From contig NZ_BARE01000011.1 of NCBI RefSeq assembly GCF_000367345.1, forward strand, positions 62,001-126,000: a stretch of 64,000 nt of DNA, written 5' to 3'. The position numbers and the translations under genes are program-made. This DNA comes from Sphingobium xenophagum NBRC 107872. GTDB taxonomy: Bacteria > Pseudomonadota > Alphaproteobacteria > Sphingomonadales > Sphingomonadaceae. Of this stretch, positions 25,245 through 33,215 are shown piece by piece (positions within the stretch are counted from its first letter, which is position 1; each line of letters opens with the position of its first letter). The notes beneath the pieces were generated by a model. It made no database searches. It saw only the letters and a list, made by a program, of their open reading frames with translations, and was not told where the DNA came from.

Positions 25245-26113
25245 CACGCGCTCTTGCGTTTTGACGCTGCGGCTTTTTTGGGCTTGGCCTTGGCGGCGGT
25301 GCTTTTTGTGGTCGCGCTCTTGCCCGATCCAGCGGATTTTTTCAGTGCGGCCATCAGGTCGATGACATTGCCTGCCTTGGCCCCGGCCGGTTCATCGTCG
25401 ACATCCTCGATGATCCGCTTGCCCTTCGCCTTCTTTTTCTTGTCGATCAGACGGTGAAGCGCATCGACATAGCGGTCGTGAAACTCCTCCGGCTCGAAGG
25501 GGGCTGTGCGCTTCTCGATGATGCTAACGGCCAGGTCGAGCATCTCCGGGTCAGCCTCATCGCCAGGGAGTCCGCGAAAATAGCTCTGGGCCTTGTTGAC
25601 TTCATCGGCATAGCGCAGCACTTCCAGCACCAACCCGCGTCCGCAGGGCTTGAGCGACACCAGTTGTTCGCGCCCACGCACGGATAACTGCCCCAGGCCG
25701 ACTTTCTTCGTCTGCCGCAGCGCATCGCGCAGCACAGTATAGGCTTCCTCCGCCAGATCGTCGGCGGGGACCACGAAATAGGGCTTTTCATAGTAAAGCA
25801 CATCAATCGCATCGGCGTCGACAAATTGAACGAGGTCCAGAGTCTTGCGACTCTCGATCTTCACCGACTCAATCTCTTCCTGATCCAACAGGACGTAATT
25901 GCCCTTGGAAATCTCATATCCTTTGAAGATTTCGTCGCGATCGACCGGACCGATGCCGCTGACCACCTTGTCGTAATGGATCGGCTTGCCGCTGGGTTCG
26001 TGGATCTGGCGGAAGGATATGGCCGGTCCAGACTTGGTGGCAGGATAGATTTCGACCGGAATCGAAACCAGCGCCAGCTTGATTTGACCCTGCCAATATG
26101 CGCGTGCGGGCAT
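25244..26113 (-). CDS. ku: Ku DNA end-binding protein
   Basis: Homodimeric bacterial Ku of 289 residues that threads onto double-strand break ends and recruits LigD. The core beta-barrel starts with YWQGQIKLALVSIPVEIY and contains SFRQIHEPSGKPIHYDKV and YYEKPYFVVP. The C-terminal 50 residues form a lysine/alanine-rich tail (KKKKAKGKR... KAKPKKAAASKRK), as in Ku proteins that bind DNA through a basic extension. SD GGAGG lies six nt before the start. First gene of the ku-mgtC-ligD operon. Confidence 0.95.
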   Translation of the reverse strand: MPARAYWQGQIKLALVSIPVEIYPATKSGPAISFRQIHEPSGKPIHYDKVVSGIGPVDRDEIFKGYEISKGNYVLLDQEEIESVKIESRKTLDLVQFVDADAIDVLYYEKPYFVVPADDLAEEAYTVLRDALRQTKKVGLGQLSVRGREQLVSLKPCGRGLVLEVLRYADEVNKAQSYFRGLPGDEADPEMLDLAVSIIEKRTAPFEPEEFHDRYVDALHRLIDKKKKAKGKRIIEDVDDEPAGAKAGNVIDLMAALKKSAGSGKSATTKSTAAKAKPKKAAASKRKSA

Positions 26114-26132
26114 GCATTACCTCCGCGCTATC

Positions 26133-26157
26133 AGCGTATGGCCGCAAGGTTGGTTCC
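26133..26157 (-). promoter_or_regulatory. Possible EcfG-type promoter of the NHEJ operon
   Basis: Minus strand GGAAC (26153-26157), 16-nt spacer, CGCT (26133-26136), against the consensus GGAAC-N16/17-CGTT. It would start transcription just before the GGAGG of ku. NHEJ genes under stress sigma control would make sense, but the match is imperfect. Confidence 0.33.
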
Positions 26158-26242
26158 ACCGCCGCACTGGCACGCAGCGGCAAGCAAGTCCCCCCGATCG
26201 GCAAGCGGCCTGATCGTCAGCCGCGATTCAAATAGCCCGCTA

Positions 26243-26282
26243 TTTTCGGAAACGAAAAGCAGCGAAAAAGAGCGAAGAAAAC
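26243..26282 (+). promoter_or_regulatory. DeoR/GlpR-like operator upstream of the receptor-glp gene run
   Basis: An inverted repeat TTTTCG-GAAA-CGAAAA (26243-26258) runs into three units spaced exactly 10 bp, beginning CGAAAAGCAG (26253), CGAAAAAGAG (26263) and CGAAGAAAAC (26273). Helically phased TTTCG/CGAAA repeats are typical targets of DeoR-family regulators such as GlpR, which is encoded 4.5 kb downstream in the same run. Binding is inference. Confidence 0.5.
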
Positions 26283-26330
26283 ATGCCGTCATCCCGTCAG
26301 AGAGATGCGGCTTTTCGGGAGGGAATCATC

Positions 26331-28511
26331 TTGCGCACCAGTCATCTGAGCCTGCTCATCTCCACCAGCCTTGCCGCCGCGTTCGCAGTTCCCGCTTCGG
26401 CGCAGGATCAGTCGGCGGCTAACGCGGTCGTGAGCGATCCCAACGAGATTATCGTCACGGCCCAGAAGCGGGCACAGAGCGTGCAGGACGTTCCCATCTC
26501 GATCACTGCGGTCGCCGGATCTTCGCTCGGCACGCTACAGATGCGCAGCGGCACCGAAATCGCCCGACAGACACCCAATCTCTCGGTCAGCGTGCTGGGC
26601 AATGAGGACCAGCCCAAATTCTCGGTCCGCGGCATCGCCCAGTCGGCATTCGACCTTAACGCTTCCTCGCCCACTGGCATTTTCTACGACGAAGTTTTCG
26701 TCCGCGCTTCCTTCCTCGGTGGCGCGCAACTGTTCGATATGGACCGGGTAGAGGTGCTGCGCGGTCCCCAGGGCACGTTGTTCGGCAAGGAAACCGTGGG
26801 TGGCGCTGTCAGCTATATCACCCGGGCGCCGCAATTCGACAATTCGGGCTTCATTTCGGCCGAGCTTGGCAATTATAGCTATGTTGGCCTGCAGGGCGCG
26901 GCCAATACCCAACTTGTCGAAGATCGTCTCGCCTTGCGCGTCTCTTTCAATACCAGCGACAGCGACGGTTTCGTCAAGAATCTGTTGCCAGGAGGACGTG
27001 ACAAGTCGAACTTCAACAAGGTCGCGATCCGCACCGCGCTTAAATACAAGGATGATGCGGGCTTCGACGCAACCCTGCGCTACAGTTTCACCCGTAGCGC
27101 ACCCGAAGCCGTCGGCACCAACGTCACGGGATATCTGCCAGGCAACACCAATGCATTCGGATTTGACCCGCGCCGTGACCCCAATACCGGCGAACTGCTC
27201 GGCCCGCGCGAGGGCTATTATGACCGGGACGGTCGCATCCGGGTACGCGGCGATGGCGTCAGTCTCACGCTCAACAAGGATCTGGGCAATGTCGCGCTGA
27301 CGTCCATCTCCTCCTACCTTAAGGGCTATTTCCTCAACGAAGTTGACGGTGACGGCAGTGCCGCCAATCTGTTGGCTCTGGATTTCGAGGCAAGGACAAA
27401 GGAATATTCACAAGATCTTCGTCTTGCGACGCAGTTTGACGGACCGTTTAACCTGATCGCGGGCCTTTATTATTTCCGCGATACGCTCGACAACCTGTTC
27501 CATGTGTCGCAGTTCGACGGAGGCTTCGACGCGCGGCAAACCTATCGTCAGACGCGGACCTCCTATGCCGCATATATGGACGGTAGCTTCAACTTCTCGC
27601 CGACATTTAGCCTCTATGGCGGTGTCCGAGTGACGCATGACAAGGCGAAAATGCGCAATTTCCAGTCGGTCGTGAACATTCCCGGCCTTGGCATTCCGAC
27701 GACCAATGTCGATTATACCGAGACCCAGCCCAGTGGCCGGTTGGGCCTGCGATACAAGGCATCGTCCGATTTCATGGCGTTCGTCCAATATGCGCGAGGT
27801 TATCGCAGCGGCGGCTTTAACGGGGGTGCGGTTGTGTTCCCAGGTGACCTGACGACCGCCAAGCCCGAATTTCTCGACGCCTATGAAGCCGGGATCAAGA
27901 GCCGGTTGTTCGACCGGCGCGTGACATTGAACCTGTCTGCATTCCACTATCAGTTCAAGGATCAGCAGTTCATCGATTCGATTTCGGTGATCAACCAGGC
28001 GCTGGTCAATGCGGGCAAATCCCGGATCAATGGCATAGAGGCGGAAATCACTGCCAGCATCACGCCACAGTTGCGGCTATCGACCGGACTTGGATTGCTC
28101 GACGCGAAATATACGAGCCTGATACTCAACGGTACGGACCTTGCCGGCAATCGCATGATCGAAGCGCCCAAATTCTCGATGAGCGCCGCGGCAGACTACA
28201 GGATTCCGCTCAGCGCTTCGGCCGAACTGACGCTCCATGGCGACATGGTCCACAAAAGCTCTCAGTTCTTCACGGCCTATAACGACAAGGTCTTTCCCTT
28301 CAGCCTTGGCCGTACGCCGGGATTCGAAGAATATAATGCGCGGATCGGCGTTTCCTTTGACGACGGGCAATATGAAGTCGGGCTGTGGGGCAAGAATCTG
28401 ACCGGAAACGACACGCTGGTTGGCGTCGGTATCGAAACGAACACCTTCCTGCGGTTCGGGACTGTCCCCTATCCGCGCCGCTACGGCATCGATTTTCAGG
28501 CGAAATTCTGA
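26331..28511 (+). CDS. TonB-dependent receptor heading the glycerol gene run
   Basis: Outer-membrane receptor of 726 residues. Signal peptide RTSHLSLLISTSLAAAF... ends ASAQD; the TonB box/plug start is EIIVTAQKRAQSVQDVPISI, the plug includes FDMDRVEVLRGPQGTLFGK, and the barrel ends in a C-terminal aromatic residue (GIDFQAKF). I prefer the TTG at 26331 as start: GGGAGGG lies seven nt upstream and it gives an ideal signal peptide. The ATG at 26283 would add a polar 16-residue extension and begins right on the operator repeats. The hydrolase gene starts within the stop codon (TGATG). Substrate unknown; linkage to glp genes suggests glycerol-containing compounds. Confidence 0.9.
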   Translation: MRTSHLSLLISTSLAAAFAVPASAQDQSAANAVVSDPNEIIVTAQKRAQSVQDVPISITAVAGSSLGTLQMRSGTEIARQTPNLSVSVLGNEDQPKFSVRGIAQSAFDLNASSPTGIFYDEVFVRASFLGGAQLFDMDRVEVLRGPQGTLFGKETVGGAVSYITRAPQFDNSGFISAELGNYSYVGLQGAANTQLVEDRLALRVSFNTSDSDGFVKNLLPGGRDKSNFNKVAIRTALKYKDDAGFDATLRYSFTRSAPEAVGTNVTGYLPGNTNAFGFDPRRDPNTGELLGPREGYYDRDGRIRVRGDGVSLTLNKDLGNVALTSISSYLKGYFLNEVDGDGSAANLLALDFEARTKEYSQDLRLATQFDGPFNLIAGLYYFRDTLDNLFHVSQFDGGFDARQTYRQTRTSYAAYMDGSFNFSPTFSLYGGVRVTHDKAKMRNFQSVVNIPGLGIPTTNVDYTETQPSGRLGLRYKASSDFMAFVQYARGYRSGGFNGGAVVFPGDLTTAKPEFLDAYEAGIKSRLFDRRVTLNLSAFHYQFKDQQFIDSISVINQALVNAGKSRINGIEAEITASITPQLRLSTGLGLLDAKYTSLILNGTDLAGNRMIEAPKFSMSAAADYRIPLSASAELTLHGDMVHKSSQFFTAYNDKVFPFSLGRTPGFEEYNARIGVSFDDGQYEVGLWGKNLTGNDTLVGVGIETNTFLRFGTVPYPRRYGIDFQAKF

Positions 28512-30208
28512 TGATGCCGTACAGGGCCAATCCGGGGCTGCTTGTCGCCCTGATCGCCAGTCTCGTCGCCATTGCCGGGCTCTTCCTCGCTTCAGCGATC
28601 CAGACCGGCGACGGCGTGACTGTTTCGGAGGTCCATTTCCGGGGCGCAAGCGGCGCGCAAATGCGAGCATTGCTGTTCCGGCCGCGCGCAGCGACAAGTG
28701 CGAAGCCCGCACCTGCCATCCTTGCCGTCCATGGTTATCTCAACAGCGCGGAGATGCAGGCCAACTTTGCAACTGAATATGCCCGCAGAGGCTATGTCGT
28801 GCTGGCGCCCGACCAGCGCGGACATGGCGGCAGCGACCCCGTCGCCTTCGCCGATGGTTTTGGCGGCCCGGATGCGCTCGCCTATCTTCACAGCCTGCCT
28901 TTCGTCGATCGCCGCAATATCGGGCTGGAGGGACACAGCATGGGCGGGTGGACCGTGCTCAGCGCGGCCAAAGCGATGCCCGACGGCTATCGTTCGCTCG
29001 TGCTGGAAGGCTCAAGCGTTGGGGCGCCCTTTGCGCCAGAGGGCACACGGGCTTTCCCGAAAAACTTGCTGGTCGTTTTCGGGACGCGCGACGAATTTGG
29101 CGGCTTCATGTGGGGGCCTGAATCGCCACTGGCGACCGGCGCGGTCAAGAAGCTGCGCGACCTGTTCGGCAGTACCGAACCGATCGTACCGGGGCGCCTC
29201 TACGGTCGGATCGCAGATGGCAACGCCCGCATGCTGCTGACGCCCGCCGTGACCCATGCATGGTTGCACCAGTCGTCCGCCGGCATCACCCCTGCGCTCG
29301 ACTGGTTCAGTCGCACATTGGACGGGGGCAGGGCGCTTGACGTCACGGATCAGGTCTGGCCGTGGCGGGAGGCGGGTAATTTCGTGGCGCTCATGGCAGT
29401 GCCCCTGCTGATAGCCGGATTGATCGCGGCTTCGGCAACTTTTTTCGCCACAAGGTCCGCGCCCAAGCAGAATCCGGCCCCGCCGCCATCGGGGGCCAGG
29501 CCGATCGCCAAACTTGTCGCCATAGCGCTTCTCCCCGCTTTGCTGTTCATTCCGGCCTGCATGGCGACCGAAGCCTTGCTCGGCCAGAACGCCCTTTTCC
29601 GGCAGACATTCACAAACCAGTTTGCAGGTTGGGCCCTGCTCAGCGCTTTGATCTCCCTATTCATGCTGCGGCGCAAGGCCGGGGGTCTGGGCATGCGTGA
29701 GGTGCCGCGTGCATTGGCGCTTGCCGCGATCATTCTGTTGCCCGCTTACCTGCTGGTGCTGGGGGCGGACCAGCAGCTTCACGTCAATCCTTCCTGGTGG
29801 TTCATCACCATCCGTCCGATCTCGCTGGAGCGCGCGCGCGATTTCCTTCTTTATGCGCCCTTCTTCGTGATGAGCTGTCTCTGCTCGCTGCAACTGATAC
29901 AGGCCGTTTCGCCGCTTGATGTCGGCAGCATGGGCGGCGCGGTGGCCCGTGCCATGGCTGCGCTGGCTGGCGGGTTCGCCCTTTTCCTCGTTGCCCAATA
30001 TGGCGTGCTGGCGGCCACGGGTCACCTGCTTATGCCTGGAGAGGGACTGCGCGTGATTTCGGCGATCGGCTTTGCGGTGATTCTGGCTTTTGTCGGCCTG
30101 TTCGGCGCCGTGTCGCAGCGCAGCCATGGTTCGGTCGTGCCGGGCGCCCTTGTGTCGGGGCTATTCGTTACTTGGCTTCTCGTCGCCACCCAACCGATCG
30201 GAGTGTGA
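28511..30208 (+). CDS. Membrane alpha/beta hydrolase with C-terminal polytopic domain
   Basis: A 565-residue fusion. An N-terminal membrane anchor (GLLVALIASLVAIAGLFLA) precedes an alpha/beta hydrolase domain (about residues 35-270): oxyanion region ILAVHGYLNS, PDQRGHGGSDP, nucleophile elbow LEGHSMGGW and a likely catalytic His in AVTHAWLHQ. The rest (about 285-560) is a run of roughly seven hydrophobic helices. The catalytic part would sit in the periplasm if the anchor exports it. It overlaps the receptor by one base and the secreted DUF3237 gene starts two nt after its stop. An esterase releasing an alcohol such as glycerol would fit the operon; this is inference. Confidence 0.8.
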   Translation: MMPYRANPGLLVALIASLVAIAGLFLASAIQTGDGVTVSEVHFRGASGAQMRALLFRPRAATSAKPAPAILAVHGYLNSAEMQANFATEYARRGYVVLAPDQRGHGGSDPVAFADGFGGPDALAYLHSLPFVDRRNIGLEGHSMGGWTVLSAAKAMPDGYRSLVLEGSSVGAPFAPEGTRAFPKNLLVVFGTRDEFGGFMWGPESPLATGAVKKLRDLFGSTEPIVPGRLYGRIADGNARMLLTPAVTHAWLHQSSAGITPALDWFSRTLDGGRALDVTDQVWPWREAGNFVALMAVPLLIAGLIAASATFFATRSAPKQNPAPPPSGARPIAKLVAIALLPALLFIPACMATEALLGQNALFRQTFTNQFAGWALLSALISLFMLRRKAGGLGMREVPRALALAAIILLPAYLLVLGADQQLHVNPSWWFITIRPISLERARDFLLYAPFFVMSCLCSLQLIQAVSPLDVGSMGGAVARAMAALAGGFALFLVAQYGVLAATGHLLMPGEGLRVISAIGFAVILAFVGLFGAVSQRSHGSVVPGALVSGLFVTWLLVATQPIGV

Positions 30209-30209
30209 C

Positions 30210-30719
30210 ATGAGGCGCTTTGTTGCGGCTCTCGCCGCCTCCATGCTCCTGACCGATGCAGCGGAAGCGGCGGCAGCATCCACCGGCGCGCCGCAACTGC
30301 GGTTCGTTTTCGAGGAACGCGTTGATCTAGGGCCGAGCGAACCGGCCGGCGAAGGGCCGCATGGCACCGGGAACAGAATCGCTCTGCTGGGCGGCACAGT
30401 CAGCGGTCCGGCCTTGAGCGGGGCAGTCGTTCCCGGCGGGGCAGACTGGCAACTGATCCGCAAGGATGGATGTACGGAGATTGTCGCCGATTATTTCATC
30501 CGCACGCATGACGAGGCTCTGATCCATGTACGCAACCTGGGCCTTGCGTGCGCGGCAGACGGCCAGCGTATCGCTTATGCACGGGCGAACCCCGTTTTCA
30601 CCGCTCCGCTCGGCAACCATGAATGGCTTAACAAGTCGGTCTTCACCTCGACGATCGAGCCGGTAGTGCTTGGCGGCCAGCTTCGCCAAGTCATTGTGCG
30701 CTTCTATGAAGTCCTTTGA
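30210..30719 (+). CDS. DUF3237 family protein with signal peptide
   Basis: Exported relative of the protein at 1647, 169 residues. A signal peptide (MRRFVAALAASMLLTDAAEA) precedes a DUF3237 domain with GTVSGPALSG, GGADWQLIRKDG and HEWLNKSVF. Family function is unknown. Start 30210 is two nt after the hydrolase stop and the gene belongs to the receptor-hydrolase block. Presence of a leader here but not in the other copy suggests that the two act in different compartments on related compounds. Confidence 0.85.
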   Translation: MRRFVAALAASMLLTDAAEAAAASTGAPQLRFVFEERVDLGPSEPAGEGPHGTGNRIALLGGTVSGPALSGAVVPGGADWQLIRKDGCTEIVADYFIRTHDEALIHVRNLGLACAADGQRIAYARANPVFTAPLGNHEWLNKSVFTSTIEPVVLGGQLRQVIVRFYEVL

Positions 30720-30760
30720 CCAAAGCGCCGCATCCGTCGGGTTTGGCCTCCACGACGATT

Positions 30761-31585
30761 ATGTCTATGCGGGATGGCATGGTTCAACGACCCAAATCAG
30801 ACGAAAACGCCTCACGCGACCTGGCGGCAGTGCGGCAAGTGCGACTGGTCGAGCATCTTGGTGGCGCCGGGCATGCCAAGGTGGAGGATCTGGCGCAGTT
30901 GTTGGGCGTAACGCCACAGACGATCCGTGGGGACTTACGCCAGCTGGACGAGCAGGGCGCGGTTTCACGCGTGCGGGGCGGAGCCATGCTGCGATCGCGG
31001 CTCGACAATATCGGCTATCATTCGCGTCAGGCCATGGCAGCCGACGCGAAAGGCCGGATTGGCAAAGCCGCAGCGGATCTGGTGCCGGACGGTGTGTCGC
31101 TCTTCATCAATATCGGCACCACCGTGGAAGCGGTTGCCACCTTCCTGGCCCAGCGCCAACGGTTGATGGTCGTCACCAACAACCTCAATGTCGCCGAAAT
31201 ACTTGCCGATGCACGGGGGATAGAGGTCATCGTGGCGGGCGGTCGGCTGCGGGCGGAGGACCGCGCTGTTGTAGGTCCGCTCACGGTCGATTTCCTCGGC
31301 GCTTTCAAGGTGGATTATGCGGTAATCGGTGCGAGCGCGCTCGATGCGGATGGCAATCTGCTCGATTTCGACATAGACGAGATCAAGGTTTCGCAATCGA
31401 TCGTCGCGCATGCCCGTCATGTTGTCCTTGTCGCGGATTCCTCGAAGCTTTCTCGCCACGCGCCGGTGCGCTTCGCGACGATGAACGATGTCGATACCTT
31501 CGTAACCGACCGGATCACCGATCCGCGCCTTGCACAAATCTGTGCCGAAATGGGCGTTCGGGTCATCGCGACAGACCCGGCGTGA
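30761..31585 (+). CDS. glpR: GlpR, DeoR-family glycerol regulon repressor
   Basis: DeoR-type regulator of about 274 residues. The N-terminal HTH is visible as AKVEDLAQLLGVTPQTIRGDLRQL, with the wing RVRGGAM, followed by a sugar-phosphate isomerase-like sensor domain (SLFINIGTTVEAVA, VVTNNLNVAEIL, GPLTVDFLGAFKVDYAVIGASA). Position directly before glpD and glpK identifies it as the repressor that responds to glycerol 3-phosphate. Start is uncertain: a TTG at 30716 overlaps the DUF3237 stop, and ATGs at 30761, 30767 and 30779 are in frame; 30779 has GGGATGGC just ahead. It probably acts at the operator 26243-26282. Confidence 0.88.
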   Translation: MSMRDGMVQRPKSDENASRDLAAVRQVRLVEHLGGAGHAKVEDLAQLLGVTPQTIRGDLRQLDEQGAVSRVRGGAMLRSRLDNIGYHSRQAMAADAKGRIGKAAADLVPDGVSLFINIGTTVEAVATFLAQRQRLMVVTNNLNVAEILADARGIEVIVAGGRLRAEDRAVVGPLTVDFLGAFKVDYAVIGASALDADGNLLDFDIDEIKVSQSIVAHARHVVLVADSSKLSRHAPVRFATMNDVDTFVTDRITDPRLAQICAEMGVRVIATDPA

Positions 31586-31670
31586 TCAGCATGCCGTATC
31601 AGGAGCCATGCCCTGTACCGCGCGGCAGCCTTGCAACGCCGCCCTTTCTGGACGTTCGGGACATGATTTG

Positions 31671-33215
31671 ATGCCAGATTCAGCGACAGACCCGGAAATG
31701 CCCCCAGCCAACCCTCCGCACGGCATGCCTGCGATATACGATATTCTGGTCATTGGCGCTGGCATCAATGGCGCGGGGATCGCGCGCGATGCCGCGGGCC
31801 GAGGCCTGAGCGTCCTTGTCATGGAGGCAGGGGATATAGCCCGCGGTACCTCTTCGGCATCGACCAAGCTCATTCATGGCGGTCTGCGCTATCTTGAGCA
31901 TTTCGAATTTGCGCTGGTACGGGAATCGCTGGCGGAGCGAGAGCGCCTGTGGAAGATCGCCCCGCACGCGGTTCGACCGATGCGCTTCGTTTTGCCGCAC
32001 CGTTCGGGCCTGCGCCCGCGATGGCTGCTAAGGCTTGGTCTGTTCCTTTACGACCATATTGGCGGCCGCCGAAAGCTGCCGCCGACCAGTACGCTTGACC
32101 TGCGGACACATGAGGCTGGAAAGCCGCTGAAACATGGTTTCCGCACCGCCTTTGCCTATTCGGATTGCTGGGTCGACGATGCCCGCATGGTCGTGCTTAA
32201 CCTGCGCGATGCGGCTGATCGAGGGGCAACCGTCCTGCCGCATACGCCTGTTGCCGGTCTTGAGCGGGCGCAGGGCGTCTGGCGCATCCGCGCAGGCAAT
32301 GGCACGCAATATGCGGCGCGCGCCGTGGTCAACGCCGGCGGGCCGGCTGTGCTTGACGTGCTTGACCTCGCCGGCCAGCGTGGCAGCCAGCGCATGCGGC
32401 TGGTCCGCGGTTCGCACATCGTCGTATCCCGCTTGTTCGACCATGATTTTTCCTATTTCTTCCAGCTCCCCGACGGACGCATCTTCTTTGCCATTCCCTA
32501 CGAGCAGGACTTCACCATGATCGGCACGACCGATGCCGACCACAGCGGTTCACTGACCGACATCAGGCCCGATGCCGCCGAGATCGCCTATCTCTGCGAG
32601 GGCGCGAACGGCTATTTCCGCAAGCAGATCACGCCCGCCGACATAGTGTGGAGCTTTGCTGGTGTTCGCCCGCTGATCGATGACGGATCGGGCCGGCCGG
32701 AAGCGGCGACGCGCGGTTATCGGCTCGATCTGTCGGAGGCGATCGAGGGCGCGCCTTTGCTCAGCGTGTTCGGTGGCAAGCTTACCACCTACCGCCATCT
32801 CGCGCAGTCGGCGATCGACCTCCTGGCCAGTCGGATACCGGAACTGGCAGGCCCCGGCTGGACCGACAGCGTGGCCCTTCCCGGCGGCGACTTCCCGATG
32901 GACGGGGCTGCCAAGCTGGTGGAGGAACTCATCGCGCACTATCCCTTCCTCCAGCGCGGCTGGGCGGAGCGGCTCATCGCCTCTTATGGCAGGCGCGCCT
33001 GGCTCGTGCTGGGCGGCGCGCAGGGTTTGCAGGATTGCGGCGTTCACTTTGGCCATGGCCTGACCGCATGCGAGGTCGATTATCTGATCGCGCAGGAATG
33101 GGCGCGAAAGGCTGACGACATACTCTGGCGGCGCAGCAAGCTGGGCCTGCATCTTTCCGCCGTGCAGGTGGCAAGCCTGGAATCCTACCTGGGCACCAAA
33201 ATGGGAGCGTCATGA
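31671..33215 (+). CDS. glpD: Aerobic glycerol-3-phosphate dehydrogenase
   Basis: FAD-dependent membrane-associated enzyme oxidising glycerol 3-phosphate to dihydroxyacetone phosphate with electrons to quinone. The 514 residues start with the dinucleotide fold IYDILVIGAGINGAGIARDA, then GTSSASTKLIHGGLRYLE, the GlpD signature region, and FFAIPYEQDFTMIGTTD with SFAGVRPLIDDG, ending with the C-terminal domain. The first 18 residues before MPAIYD are low in homology-like features, so the Met at 31725 is an alternative start. It overlaps glpK by four bases. Confidence 0.94.
   Translation: MPDSATDPEMPPANPPHGMPAIYDILVIGAGINGAGIARDAAGRGLSVLVMEAGDIARGTSSASTKLIHGGLRYLEHFEFALVRESLAERERLWKIAPHAVRPMRFVLPHRSGLRPRWLLRLGLFLYDHIGGRRKLPPTSTLDLRTHEAGKPLKHGFRTAFAYSDCWVDDARMVVLNLRDAADRGATVLPHTPVAGLERAQGVWRIRAGNGTQYAARAVVNAGGPAVLDVLDLAGQRGSQRMRLVRGSHIVVSRLFDHDFSYFFQLPDGRIFFAIPYEQDFTMIGTTDADHSGSLTDIRPDAAEIAYLCEGANGYFRKQITPADIVWSFAGVRPLIDDGSGRPEAATRGYRLDLSEAIEGAPLLSVFGGKLTTYRHLAQSAIDLLASRIPELAGPGWTDSVALPGGDFPMDGAAKLVEELIAHYPFLQRGWAERLIASYGRRAWLVLGGAQGLQDCGVHFGHGLTACEVDYLIAQEWARKADDILWRRSKLGLHLSAVQVASLESYLGTKMGAS

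Noticed and set aside
22285-25365. A very long open frame (over 1000 codons) on the plus strand
   Set aside because: It is the antisense of ligD and its neighbour; the translation shows no family motif, while the minus strand has intact ligase, polymerase and phosphoesterase motifs. GC-rich codon bias produces such shadows.
26253-26282. Three 10-bp repeats considered as a mini repeat array or CRISPR remnant
   Set aside because: Units are too short and without spacers; their phasing and place fit an operator. No CRISPR array or cas gene was seen anywhere in the window.
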